DNA of 64,000 bases from positions 216,940 through 280,939 of the forward strand of contig JAKLJP010000004.1 of NCBI GenBank assembly GCA_023151115.1, given 5' to 3'. Source of the DNA: Anaerolineae bacterium (GTDB taxonomy: Bacteria > Chloroflexota > Anaerolineae > 4572-78 > J111). The notes under the pieces are model-generated. The model did no database searches. It was not told where the DNA came from and saw only the letters and a list, made by a program, of their open reading frames with translations. Below, piece by piece: positions 26,016 to 33,632 of the stretch (position 1 is the first letter of the stretch; every line of letters starts with the position of its first letter). The position numbers were made by a program, and so were the translations under genes.

Positions 26016-27476
26016 ATGCCAATAGATTTTCCACTGCTGAACTTTGCTGCGTTAGCGCCGGTGCTGGCAGTTCTCGGTACGGCGGCGCTGGTGATGCTTT
26101 GTGACCTGTTTATCAGCGATAAGCGTTTTCTGGGCTATCTGAGTCTCTTGGGTTTGGGGATTGCCCTGGTCCCTTGTTTTGTGATGCTCTTGGCTGCCCC
26201 ACCCGCGCCAGCCTTCCAAAATATGGCCGTGAGTGATGGCTATTCGCTGGTGCTCGATTTGATTTTTATCATCACAGCCGGGTTGTCGGTGTTGATTTCG
26301 CTGGGCTATCTTGACCACAAAGGCATGCAGCGCGGCGAATATTATGCCCTACTGTTGTTTGCCACCAGCGGTATGATGATGATGGGGGCGGCCACCGATT
26401 TGATTGTTGTTTTTATGGGGCTGGAAATCATGTCCATGGCCCTCTATATTTTGGCGGCGTTCAACCGGCGGCAAATGGCCTCCGGTGAGGCCGGGATGAA
26501 ATATTTTGTGCTGGGTGCGTTTGCCTCGGCCTTTTTCCTGTACGGCGTGGCCCTGCTGTACGGCGCAACCGGCTCGACCAACCTTCAGGCCATTGGCGAG
26601 TGGTTTACCCCCGAGCGGGGCAATATGCGTGACCCGCTGGCGCTGGTCGGCCTGGGGATGATCCTGGTGGGCTTTGGTTTCAAAATTGCGGCGGTACCAT
26701 TTCAATGGTGGACGCCAGATGTTTATCAGGGTGCGCCGACGTCGGTTACGGCTTTCATGTCGGTCGGAGCCAAAGCCGCCGGGTTTGCCGCGCTCATCCG
26801 GCTGCTGATGGTCTCCTTTAGCAACGCCTTTACCCTCGACTGGCAAATTGCGGTGGCTTTCCTGGCCGTCATTACCATGACCGGCGGCAATATCGCTGCA
26901 TTGGCACAAAAAGATGTCAAGCGGACCCTGGCTTATTCCAGTATCGCTCATGCCGGGTACATTTTGGTGGGAGTAGCCGCAGGCAATATGGCCGGCGTCA
27001 CCGGGATTCTCTTTTACCTCATGGCTTATGCCTTTATGAATATCGGCGCTTTTGCCATGGTTACGGTGCTGGAGCGGCGGGACGCCATTGGGACCAGTTT
27101 TACCGATTACGCCGGGCTGGGCGCGCGTAAACCTCTACTGGCCCTGGCCATGACCTTTTTTATGTTCTCCCTAACCGGGATCCCGCCCTTTATCGGCTTT
27201 TGGGGTAAATTATATGTCTTTGGGGCGGCAGTTCAGGCGGGGCTGAGTTGGCTGGCGGTTGTCGGGATGATCAACAGCGCTATTTCAGCTTTCTATTACC
27301 TGGCGGTTGTGGTGCAGATGTATATGCGCCCTGCCTCCGACGGCCAGGAATCAATCCCGCTTAATTTGAATGGGCCAATTACGTTTACCCTGGCTGTTGC
27401 CGCAGTTGTGACGATTGTTCTGGGCATCTGGCCCACTCCTCTGGTCAACTTGACTTCACTGGGGCTGTTTGGTTAA
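26016..27476 (+). CDS. nuoN: NADH-quinone oxidoreductase subunit N
   Basis: A 486-residue antiporter-like subunit and the last gene of the operon. Markers: FMGLEIMSMALYILAAFNR, AAVPFQWWTPDVYQGAPT, and KRTLAYSSIAHAGY. No clear terminator is seen between its stop and the STAS gene 150 bases on; an independent -10 lies there. Confidence 0.94.
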   Translation: MPIDFPLLNFAALAPVLAVLGTAALVMLCDLFISDKRFLGYLSLLGLGIALVPCFVMLLAAPPAPAFQNMAVSDGYSLVLDLIFIITAGLSVLISLGYLDHKGMQRGEYYALLLFATSGMMMMGAATDLIVVFMGLEIMSMALYILAAFNRRQMASGEAGMKYFVLGAFASAFFLYGVALLYGATGSTNLQAIGEWFTPERGNMRDPLALVGLGMILVGFGFKIAAVPFQWWTPDVYQGAPTSVTAFMSVGAKAAGFAALIRLLMVSFSNAFTLDWQIAVAFLAVITMTGGNIAALAQKDVKRTLAYSSIAHAGYILVGVAAGNMAGVTGILFYLMAYAFMNIGAFAMVTVLERRDAIGTSFTDYAGLGARKPLLALAMTFFMFSLTGIPPFIGFWGKLYVFGAAVQAGLSWLAVVGMINSAISAFYYLAVVVQMYMRPASDGQESIPLNLNGPITFTLAVAAVVTIVLGIWPTPLVNLTSLGLFG

Positions 27477-27583
27477 TCTTAAAAGTTTTGTGCCCTGCCA
27501 AGAAATTGCGCAACCCCTCTGAACTGGTCAATCAACCAAAAAGCCTAAGCCGGCATGTGGCCTTCTGGCAAGATATGTGCTAT

Positions 27584-27589
27584 TATAAT
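27584..27589 (+). promoter_or_regulatory. -10 element upstream of the STAS gene
   Basis: A perfect TATAAT 37 bases before the ATG. The -35 region is weak. Confidence 0.4.
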
Positions 27590-27626
27590 CAGGGATAAGT
27601 TAAGCCGCAGGTGAAGACAAATCGTC

Positions 27627-27959
27627 ATGCTATCCACAAAGTTGACCCGCCAGAACGATGTTTGGCTCCTAAAGTTGAAAGGTAATGTTGATGTTGTTAC
27701 CGCTCACCTGATGTGGTCTACGGATAACAGTACCTCCTTGGTAAAAGAGATGGTTCAGGCCAAGGTTAAAAAGCTGACGATTGATTTAACCCACGTAGAT
27801 TTTATCGATTCACACGGCTTACGAGTTTTATTAAACGCGCACAAAGAATTCTCCAACGAAAATATCCAGATCATTTTACAAAATCCCAACCCCCATCTCA
27901 AGCGTTTACTCCGTATTATGCAATTTGACCGCGTTTTTGTGATTGAAGCGAATAATTAA
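27627..27959 (+). CDS. STAS-domain anti-sigma-factor antagonist-like protein
   Basis: A 110-residue single STAS domain. The phospho-acceptor loop reads VDFIDSHGLRVLL, so the usual DSSGL has His at the second position; Ser62 would be the phosphorylation site. Proteins of this kind bind anti-sigma kinases or act in stressosome-like switches. It lies 46 bases upstream of a CheY-like gene and probably shares its transcript. No partner kinase gene is adjacent. Confidence 0.82.
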   Translation: MLSTKLTRQNDVWLLKLKGNVDVVTAHLMWSTDNSTSLVKEMVQAKVKKLTIDLTHVDFIDSHGLRVLLNAHKEFSNENIQIILQNPNPHLKRLLRIMQFDRVFVIEANN

Positions 27960-28005
27960 AACGATAGCTGGGTAAGGATGGGTTAGCTAACGATAAGGTT
28001 GTTTA

Positions 28006-28449
28006 ATGACTGAGCAAGGCCCTAAGAAACTCAAGCGACTACATTTAAAGGATGATGAAAATAAACAACCCACTCGGATTCTCTATGTGGAAGATGCCGA
28101 GGTTATTCGGGATACTATTTCACGCTTGTTAGAAGTTTATGGTTATAAAGTAGCCTATGCCAGGAATGGTCAAGAAGGCGTCGAAATGGCCCTCAAATGG
28201 AAACCCGACCTGGTTTTAATGGATTTACGCATGCCGGTCATGGATGGCTACAAAGCCATTCAGGAGATACGCTTTAACCCCCAAACCCGGCAAATCCCCA
28301 TTTTTGTGGTTTCGGCCTGGAGCAGTAAAAAAGAGCGAGACCAGGCTCGCCTGGCCGGGGCCGACGAATTTTTTGTCAAGCCGCCTGACCTCAACCGCCT
28401 GATCGAAGCGATTGACGTGGCCGTAGCCGCCTCGAAGAAAACAAAATAG
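28006..28449 (+). CDS. CheY-like single-domain response regulator
   Basis: A 147-residue receiver domain with a 20-residue basic N-terminal tail. Acidic pocket VEDAE (29-31), phospho-acceptor Asp73 in LMDLRMPVMDG, and the switch Lys in EFFVKPP. No output domain, so it acts by protein contact. Likely co-transcribed with the STAS gene. Confidence 0.88.
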   Translation: MTEQGPKKLKRLHLKDDENKQPTRILYVEDAEVIRDTISRLLEVYGYKVAYARNGQEGVEMALKWKPDLVLMDLRMPVMDGYKAIQEIRFNPQTRQIPIFVVSAWSSKKERDQARLAGADEFFVKPPDLNRLIEAIDVAVAASKKTK

Positions 28450-28471
28450 AACACCAGATTAAAATTTAGAC

Positions 28472-28501
28472 TTGACACAGAACACACGTTCGTGATATAA
28501 T
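28472..28501 (+). promoter_or_regulatory. SOS promoter 1 (lexA)
   Basis: TTGACA (28472-28477), 18-nt spacer, TATAAT (28496-28501). The LexA operator GAAC-ACAC-GTTC (28480-28491) lies inside the spacer, so bound LexA would block polymerase. This is the Bacillus-type Cheo box. Confidence 0.88.
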
Positions 28502-28557
28502 AGGCTCTAATAGCACAAATGGTCCGAACATATGACCGTTTATTAAGGAGATATACT

Positions 28558-29199
28558 ATGAGCCTATCCGAACGACAAAGCAAAATCCTCAGTTTCTTAA
28601 AAACCTTCACCCTCGACAACGGCTACCCCCCCACTATTCGCGAAATTGGCGAAGCGGTAGGCATCTCTTCGACCTCGGTGGTTAATTACAACCTCGATGC
28701 GCTGCAGCGGGGCGGCTACATCTACCGAGATCGCACCGTTTCACGGGGCATTCGTCTGGTAGAGTCCTTGAATGAGCTGTCCTCCGGCGCGCTGGATCTG
28801 GTCCGGGTGCCGCTGTTAGGTCGTATCGCCGCCGGTGAACCGCTGCGGGTGTTCCCCGACAGTTTTGACAGCGAAACCGACGCCATCGAACTGACCCGTG
28901 ATATGATCCCCGACGAAGAAGGTATCTACGCCCTGAAGGTCAAGGGGACTTCCATGATTGACGCCTTGATTAACGATGGCGATATTGTGGTCATGCGCCA
29001 CACTCAAACGGCCAACAATGGCGATATGGTAGCGGCTTGGCTTAGCGACCGGGAAGAGACGACCCTCAAGCGCTTTTTCCACGAAGGTGACCGCATCCGT
29101 TTGCAGCCGGAAAACCAAACAATGGCCCCCATCTATGTGGATGCCGATAAGGTTGACATCAAAGGCCGGGTGGTAGCGGTTATTCGCCAGTTGAATTAG
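28558..29199 (+). CDS. lexA: LexA repressor
   Basis: 213 residues from the ATG at 28558, which has AAGGAG upstream; a longer frame from 28519 is unlikely because it starts inside the untranslated leader. Winged-helix residues 1-70 include GYPPTIREIGEAVG. The self-cleavage bond Ala92-Gly93 sits in LGRIAAGEPL; catalytic Ser132 is in KGTSMIDA and Lys171 in TTLKRFF. The gene is autoregulated by an SOS box in its own promoter and ends in a strong terminator. It should control the two other boxes in the next 1.6 kb. Confidence 0.95.
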   Translation: MSLSERQSKILSFLKTFTLDNGYPPTIREIGEAVGISSTSVVNYNLDALQRGGYIYRDRTVSRGIRLVESLNELSSGALDLVRVPLLGRIAAGEPLRVFPDSFDSETDAIELTRDMIPDEEGIYALKVKGTSMIDALINDGDIVVMRHTQTANNGDMVAAWLSDREETTLKRFFHEGDRIRLQPENQTMAPIYVDADKVDIKGRVVAVIRQLN

Positions 29200-29206
29200 C
29201 CATGAA

Positions 29207-29290
29207 GTGTTCCAGCAGGTTTGGGGCCAGCCTGGCTCACACTGATTTTCTGTGTGAGCTGGATGCCATAACGGTTGTGCTGGAATAAAC
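29207..29290. repeat. Two-tier inverted repeat after lexA
   Basis: Outer arms TTCCAGCA and TGCTGGAA enclose an inner hairpin with perfect 7-bp CTCACAC/GTGTGAG arms. It is transcribed with lexA and lies before the terminator; it may be a small mobile repeat or a structured 3' end. Confidence 0.5.
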
Positions 29291-29318
29291 GTAAGTAAAC
29301 CTGCACAGAAATAGTTGA

Positions 29319-29347
29319 ACACGCTCCTTTTGAGAGCGTGTTTTTTT
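29319..29347 (+). terminator. Intrinsic terminator of lexA
   Basis: ACACGCTC and GAGCGTGT arms with a 7-nt loop and a run of seven T. It isolates lexA from the next SOS unit. Confidence 0.85.
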
Positions 29348-29379
29348 GTAACTTTTAAGGTCAATTGCTCTCTAAAAAC

Positions 29380-29409
29380 TTGACATTAGAACAATTGTTC
29401 TGATATAAT
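29380..29409 (+). promoter_or_regulatory. SOS promoter 2 (EAD-like gene)
   Basis: TTGACA (29380-29385), 18-nt spacer, TATAAT (29404-29409), with a perfect palindromic operator GAACAATTGTTC (29389-29400) in the spacer. Same geometry as the lexA promoter. Confidence 0.88.
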
Positions 29410-29471
29410 GAGACCCGCTGTGCCGAATAGTGATTCAATTTACCAAATAAATCGCGGGTAAAAGTAACCCC

Positions 29472-29831
29472 ATGCCTAAATTTTTCCGGTCATCTTCTCT
29501 GGGTCGAATGAAGCTGAAGCCGGCCAAGCGGCGAAAAATGACCAAAAGGTATCATCTCCGCAATATTCAAAATCTCCTCACCCAGGGCTTTACCGAACCG
29601 GAACTACGCGACCTGTGCTTTTATGAACCCGAATTCAGACCCGTCCACGATCAACTGCCGCAAGGCGCCGGCAAGACCGAAATTGTGCGCTGTCTGCTGG
29701 AATATGCCGAACAAAAAGTGCTGCTCGATGCTCTCTTGAACCTGGCTAAAAAGCATAATCCGGGGCGGTATAAACAACATCAACCCTACGTTATTGTCTC
29801 CTCCGCCCGCTCACCCAAAAAGCCACCTTGA
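29472..29831 (+). CDS. Small SOS-controlled protein resembling an effector-associated domain
   Basis: 119 residues. A basic N-terminal tail (1-26) precedes a helical domain with FTEPELRDLCF (40-50), LPQGAGKTEIVRCLLEYAE (about 62-80) and LLDALLNLAKK. This order (short helix, F-x-E-x-EL-x-x-LCF, then a G/K-rich turn, then L-V-x-Y) resembles the death-like effector-associated domains found as adaptors in bacterial conflict systems. The assignment is by eye. The start at 29472 lacks a good ribosome-binding site; ATGs at 29508 and 29538 are alternatives that keep the domain. It lies alone between two LexA genes behind its own SOS box, so it should be DNA-damage induced. Partner unknown. Confidence 0.65.
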   Translation: MPKFFRSSSLGRMKLKPAKRRKMTKRYHLRNIQNLLTQGFTEPELRDLCFYEPEFRPVHDQLPQGAGKTEIVRCLLEYAEQKVLLDALLNLAKKHNPGRYKQHQPYVIVSSARSPKKPP

Positions 29832-29860
29832 CGAAAAAATCTTTTCATTTTTAAGCTATA

Positions 29861-29976
29861 CCAAAAACAGAATGAGAACGTAACTTTCAAAAAAGGCTGG
29901 CAGGTAAAACACGCCAGATTTGGCTTTGACTCTAATTATGAAAAAGTTCTGCTTTCATTCTGATTTCAGTATAAAT
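29861..29976. repeat. MITE-like inverted repeat between the EAD-like gene and the second lexA
   Basis: TATAC-N5-CAGAATGA on the left is answered by TCATTCTG-N6-GTATA on the right, about 115 bp apart. It has no coding capacity and ends about 15 bases before SOS promoter 3. Confidence 0.5.
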
Positions 29977-29990
29977 TCTCAAACTCAGAC

Positions 29991-30043
29991 TTGACTTTAG
30001 AACACGTGTTCTGGTATAATGGATTTTAGTAGAACGCCCGTTC
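29991..30043 (+). promoter_or_regulatory. SOS promoter 3 with two LexA boxes (second lexA-like gene)
   Basis: TTGACT (29991-29996), 18-nt spacer, TATAAT (30015-30020). Box one GAACACGTGTTC (30000-30011) is in the spacer; box two GAACGCCCGTTC (30032-30043) lies just downstream of the expected start. Two boxes suggest tighter repression. Confidence 0.88.
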
Positions 30044-30089
30044 TGATACTTCTCCGCTTGAACTTAAAATGAAAGGAGCCAGATAACTT

Positions 30090-30692
30090 ATGAGAATCAG
30101 TGACAAACAAAAACAGATGCTGGCGTTTATCGAAAACTTTGTTGGCAAAAATGGATACCCGCCCACGCACGAGGAGATTCGGGCCGGGCTAAAAATTAGC
30201 ACCAAATCCTTGGTAAATTATCATCTGGAAGCGCTGCAAGGAGCATCTCTGTTAAGCCGTTCACCCAATACCCCGCGCGGCATCCGCTTGGCGAATGAAC
30301 GGGAACCCTTTACCATTCCCTTGACCAACGGCCCTATGCTGCCGGACAACTCGGCGGACCTCGACGAACAGGATGTGGTTGAATTGACATGCGATATTGT
30401 TTCCAATACCCCTGATCTGTATGCCCTCAAAATACAGGGTGATTCAATGCTGGATGCGCTGGTCAACAACGGAGATATTGTGATTATTCAACGCCAAAAT
30501 CAGGCCAAAAATGGCGAGTTCGTAGCAGTTCGGCTGCTGGAGCAAGATTGCACGACTCTCAAGTATTATTACCGGGAAAACGGCCATGTGCGCTTGCAAC
30601 CCGTCAATCCTACCCTGGAACCGCTACTGGTCAAACCAACTGTGGTCCAGATTGAAGGCAAGGTCATGGCGATTATTCGCCAGGTAAGTTGA
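30090..30692 (+). CDS. LexA-like repressor lacking the Ala-Gly cleavage site
   Basis: 200 residues. The winged-helix part matches LexA (GYPPTHEEIRAGLKIS, 22-37). The C-terminal peptidase fold keeps Ser119 (QGDSMLDA) and Lys158 (TTLKYYY). Where LexA has GRIAAGEPL the paralogue reads PLTNGPMLP: no Ala-Gly bond, an Asn80-Gly81 at best. It may therefore be poorly or not self-cleaved, or cleave other substrates in trans. GGAGCC lies before the ATG. The promoter has two SOS boxes. It lies upstream of a structured-RNA candidate and an FtsK-like gene. An ordinary second LexA with a shifted cleavage site is the alternative. Confidence 0.85.
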   Translation: MRISDKQKQMLAFIENFVGKNGYPPTHEEIRAGLKISTKSLVNYHLEALQGASLLSRSPNTPRGIRLANEREPFTIPLTNGPMLPDNSADLDEQDVVELTCDIVSNTPDLYALKIQGDSMLDALVNNGDIVIIQRQNQAKNGEFVAVRLLEQDCTTLKYYYRENGHVRLQPVNPTLEPLLVKPTVVQIEGKVMAIIRQVS

Positions 30693-30740
30693 TGTGAGTT
30701 TTTAGACATCACGTATCACCCGTCAAACCATATCCAAGTA

Positions 30741-30902
30741 ATCTAAAAAAATATTACCGGAGTGTGTAGTAACCGCTTATACGTTAAAGTTGCTAGGTTG
30801 GATGAATGGCCAACTAATCTCAGGGTGGAATGCGGTCACAGTAGGAAAAAACCCACTGAAGTGAAATCGACTCAAGATTAGCCGAACCCACAGCTCAGGG
30901 TT
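30741..30902 (+). ncRNA. Candidate structured RNA or riboregulatory leader
   Basis: The 241-base gap before the FtsK-like gene is rich in helices. These are GTAAT/ATTAC (near 30740-30756), GTTGG/CCAAC (30797-30814), and a long-range CTAATCT (30814-30820) with AGATTAG (30875-30881). The long-range pair encloses CAGTAGG/CCCACTG with an A-rich loop (30839-30858, one mismatch). AACCC/GGGTT follows (30885-30902). The downstream ATG is at 30934. I do not recognise a known riboswitch class. It may be a leader or an independent small RNA. Confidence 0.45.
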
Positions 30903-30933
30903 AGTGTGATGAGGGGCGTCGGCGTGAGGGGCC

Positions 30934-32163
30934 ATGCTGGAGCAACTTAACTACCCCGTACACTGGGAAAACCTTGACCAGGAGACGTATATGCGGCGCG
31001 TATTGGAGTATCAAGCCGATCAGATCGAGATGGTGTTAACCAGCCATCGCGTACCGGGCCGAGTCATGGGCGGTATTGTCACGCCGCGCTGGGTTAGCTA
31101 CCAGATCATTCCTGAAATTACCACCAAAGTATCCCGGATTATGGCCCTGTCCGAGGAATTGGCGTTGCGGCTGGGGGCGCAAGGAGTCCGGGTTTCCCGG
31201 CACGGAGCGGCCATTCAGGTGGATGTGCCCCGCGAGGATGGGCAGGTGGTCCGGCTGCTGAATCTGTGCCGGCGGCTGAAAGACATCCCCAAACAAACTG
31301 CCATTCTGGGCCTTGATGAAACGGGCGTCCCATTGTTGCTGCGTTTGCCCTCGCCCGAAGTGGCGCACGTACTGGTTTCGGGTACCACCGGCTCCGGCAA
31401 AACGGCCCTGGTGCGGAGTATGGCTTTGTCGCTGGCCATGCACAATCGCCTGGGCGAAGTGCAGATGGTCTTTATTGACCCCAAAGGGAACGGCTTCGAC
31501 CCTTTCACCGCGTTTGACAGATTGGGCGGCGGACTGCCCCACTTGTTACGCCCGGCGGTCCACGAAGTGCATCAAGCAATCTTCCTACTGGGCGAAATGG
31601 TTGAGGAAATGGTCCGGCGTGACCGTGAAAATATCTCGGAGCCGCGGGTAGTCATCTTTATTGACGAGGTGGCCGATCTTATGGAACAAGGCGGTAAAGC
31701 CATGGACCGGCTGATGACCCGGCTGACCCAACGCGGCCGCAGCGCCGGACTGCATATCATTGCCTGCACCCAAAAACCGCTGGCGGCCAGCATCGGCAGC
31801 CTGACCCGCAGCAACTTCCCGGTGCGACTGGTGGGCAGTGTAGCCAGCGCCGACGACGCTAAGATTGCCGCCGGTATTCCCGGCACTGGAGCGGAGAAAT
31901 TGTTAGGTCGGGGCGACTTTTTGCTGGTAGCTAAGGGTCATGTCACCCGCTTTCAAGCGGCTTACGTTAACGAGCAAGAGATCAGGCAGATTGTGAGCCG
32001 GATGAACGCGGGCGGTCGTCACAGCCGCCGCTGGTTAACCGAAGCCGAAAGTGTCCAGGCGGCTACGGGCACCGACGGCCGAGCCGTGCAAGCTGTTCCA
32101 CCCGCGCCCAAAAAACGCGGTCTGGGCCTGATGTTTGGGCACCAGCTAAGACTCATAAAGTGA
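30934..32163 (+). CDS. Soluble FtsK/SpoIIIE-like DNA translocase
   Basis: 409 residues. No N-terminal membrane helices; residues 1-120 resemble the alpha domain. Walker A GTTGSGKT is at 150-157, FIDPKGNGFDPF follows, Walker B IFIDEVADLM has Asp244-Glu245, and IIACTQKP and LGRGDFLLV are typical FtsK/SpoIIIE motor motifs. The gamma winged helix of FtsK is absent; a Pro/Ala-rich tail ends the protein. A true FtsK is encoded at 57777, so this is a second, short motor of the kind found on integrative elements. Its place next to SOS genes suggests a damage-inducible or mobile-element role. Function not established. Confidence 0.8.
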   Translation: MLEQLNYPVHWENLDQETYMRRVLEYQADQIEMVLTSHRVPGRVMGGIVTPRWVSYQIIPEITTKVSRIMALSEELALRLGAQGVRVSRHGAAIQVDVPREDGQVVRLLNLCRRLKDIPKQTAILGLDETGVPLLLRLPSPEVAHVLVSGTTGSGKTALVRSMALSLAMHNRLGEVQMVFIDPKGNGFDPFTAFDRLGGGLPHLLRPAVHEVHQAIFLLGEMVEEMVRRDRENISEPRVVIFIDEVADLMEQGGKAMDRLMTRLTQRGRSAGLHIIACTQKPLAASIGSLTRSNFPVRLVGSVASADDAKIAAGIPGTGAEKLLGRGDFLLVAKGHVTRFQAAYVNEQEIRQIVSRMNAGGRHSRRWLTEAESVQAATGTDGRAVQAVPPAPKKRGLGLMFGHQLRLIK

Positions 32164-32179
32164 TTGCCCACAAATAAGT

Positions 32180-32232
32180 TTCAGTTGTAGAGATTGGAGA
32201 TTTTTTAATCTCTAATCTCTAATCTCCTGACA
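32180..32232. repeat. GAGATTGGAGATT / AATCTCTAATCTC hairpin repeat
   Basis: Left-arm GAGATTGGAGA and right-arm TCTCTAATCTC words around TTTTTTAA. Same style as the other intergenic units. Confidence 0.55.
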
Positions 32233-32287
32233 GGTACAAAGTAGCTGTAGGGAGTTCGCAGCGCCAAATAGGAAAGGTGGACGACTG

Positions 32288-32689
32288 ATGAAAAGATTTA
32301 TCTATATTGCCGGGATTGTTTTTGTGGTCACACTGGCCGTGGTGATGGGCACTCGCATGAGTCCTGACGCCATTGCCGTGGTCATTGGCATCATTTGCGG
32401 GGTGCTCGCCTCCATCCCTACCAGCGCCTTATTGGTTTGGGTGATGCGCCAGCGCGACAAACAAATAGAAATGCAAATGGGCCAGATGCGCCCCTTCGGC
32501 GGGCAGTATCCCCCCGTTGTCGTCGTCAATGGGCAAGGGACAAATGGGTATGGCAGTCTTTATCCCACCGCCGCTTTGTCTGCCGGACCACCCCCGGTGG
32601 GAGGGCGTAGCTTCAAGGTGATCGGTCAGGAGAATACTGAATCGGTGGGCGATATCCTGCCTACATTTTGGGATGAAGTCAATCAATGA
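32288..32689 (+). CDS. Small membrane protein with cytoplasmic tail, unknown function
   Basis: 133 residues. Two transmembrane helices (about 4-22 and 28-52) with a short loop, then a QM-rich stretch and a Pro/Gly-rich soluble tail ending PTFWDEVNQ. A GGAAAGGTGG region precedes the ATG. It sits between the FtsK-like gene and a small conserved gene. I do not recognise the family; by layout it could anchor the soluble motor to the membrane. Confidence 0.65.
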   Translation: MKRFIYIAGIVFVVTLAVVMGTRMSPDAIAVVIGIICGVLASIPTSALLVWVMRQRDKQIEMQMGQMRPFGGQYPPVVVVNGQGTNGYGSLYPTAALSAGPPPVGGRSFKVIGQENTESVGDILPTFWDEVNQ

Positions 32690-32752
32690 TGAGAGGTGAG
32701 GAGGCGAGGCGACTTTTCGCCTCCTCACCTCACCCATCCTCGCATCTTTTTC
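32690..32752. repeat. GAGGAGGCGAGGCGA / TCGCCTCCTCACC hairpin repeat
   Basis: Perfect inner arms GAGGCGA and TCGCCTC with flanking G/C-rich repeats. Related units lie at 2623-2691 and 43260-43330. Confidence 0.6.
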
Positions 32753-32762
32753 GGAGGTAAAA

Positions 32763-33011
32763 ATGAAAGAAGGATTACTTTGGTTCGACAATGATCCTCA
32801 ACGCAAAATGGCTGATAAGATCAATCGGGCTGCCACCCGTTATCAGACCAGATTTGGCCGCCGCCCCACAACTTGCTACATCAGCAGTGCTGACTTCGAC
32901 GGGCAGGTTGACGAGATTAATGGCATCCGCTTAAGACCTGTCACAGATGTGCGCCGCCATCACTTCTGGATCGGCGAGGAGCAGGATTCGCATAAAGCTA
33001 AAGCTGCTTGA
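32763..33011 (+). CDS. Small conserved-looking protein, unknown function
   Basis: 82 residues with a CGGAGG site five bases before the ATG. The sequence runs DNDPQRKMADKI, RYQTRFGRRPTTCYIS, then NGIRLRPVTDVRRHHFWIG. The compact order of a helix, a Cys-containing strand and an HFWIG end looks like a real domain. No family recognised. Third gene of the block that starts with the FtsK-like motor; probably co-transcribed. Confidence 0.7.
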   Translation: MKEGLLWFDNDPQRKMADKINRAATRYQTRFGRRPTTCYISSADFDGQVDEINGIRLRPVTDVRRHHFWIGEEQDSHKAKAA

Positions 33012-33054
33012 GAATTGCTATGAGGAAGCCTTCTGAGTTAGGTAGAGAGTAACG

Positions 33055-33597
33055 ATGAGCAAACGAACAGCGTTAATAGTGCTGGATGCTCAAGTAAACA
33101 TGTTTGCCGAAGGTGGAGCGGTTTTTGGCGCCGAGGCTCTGCTACGAAAAATGAGCTATTTGATTGCCAAAGCACGAGCAGCTCGAGTGCCGGTTATTTA
33201 CGTGCAAAATAGTGGACGCCTTAATGACCCTGACCTGCCCGGCACGCCCGGCTGGTACATTCACCCGGTTGTCAGCCCGATTGCCGGCGAGGTTATTATC
33301 CAGAAGCATACCCCTGATGCTTTTTTTGAAACGGGTCTGCGCTGGGAACTCGAATTGAGACAAATCAAGCAACTCATTATCATGGGCTTACAGACAGAAA
33401 TGTGTGTTGATGCCACATGTCACCGGGCTTTTGCCTTGGGGTATGAATTGACTTTGGTTAAAGATGGACACAGTACTTTTGACACGCCTGAGCAAAGCGC
33501 CGCCGAAATTATTGCCCGTTACAATCGTGAGTGGGGGGCCTTTGCCAACTTGATTGAAGCAAAGCAGGTTCGCTTCAATTTTTCTCAGCCCTCTTGA
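33055..33597 (+). CDS. Isochorismatase-family cysteine hydrolase
   Basis: 180 residues. The catalytic triad of the family is visible as Asp11 (LDAQVNMF), Lys84 (IQKHTPDAF) and Cys117 (GLQTEMCVDATC), with the usual cis-peptide region before the Cys. Members hydrolyse isochorismate, nicotinamide or other amides; the substrate is not evident. It ends a few bases before the ABC exporter genes and could share their transcript. Confidence 0.85.
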   Translation: MSKRTALIVLDAQVNMFAEGGAVFGAEALLRKMSYLIAKARAARVPVIYVQNSGRLNDPDLPGTPGWYIHPVVSPIAGEVIIQKHTPDAFFETGLRWELELRQIKQLIIMGLQTEMCVDATCHRAFALGYELTLVKDGHSTFDTPEQSAAEIIARYNREWGAFANLIEAKQVRFNFSQPS

Positions 33598-33632
33598 CTT
33601 TCGCCCGGCCCCAACGTACAATCGTTGAGGCT

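Noticed and set aside
29209..29288. Second terminator of lexA
   Set aside because: The two-tier hairpin is not followed by T residues; the real terminator is at 29319-29347.
30741..30902. tRNA-like, hammerhead or known riboswitch in the gap before the FtsK-like gene
   Set aside because: I looked for a cloverleaf with a GTTCGAATC-type arm, for CTGATGA/GAAA ribozyme cores and for TPP, SAM and cobalamin boxes; none fit.
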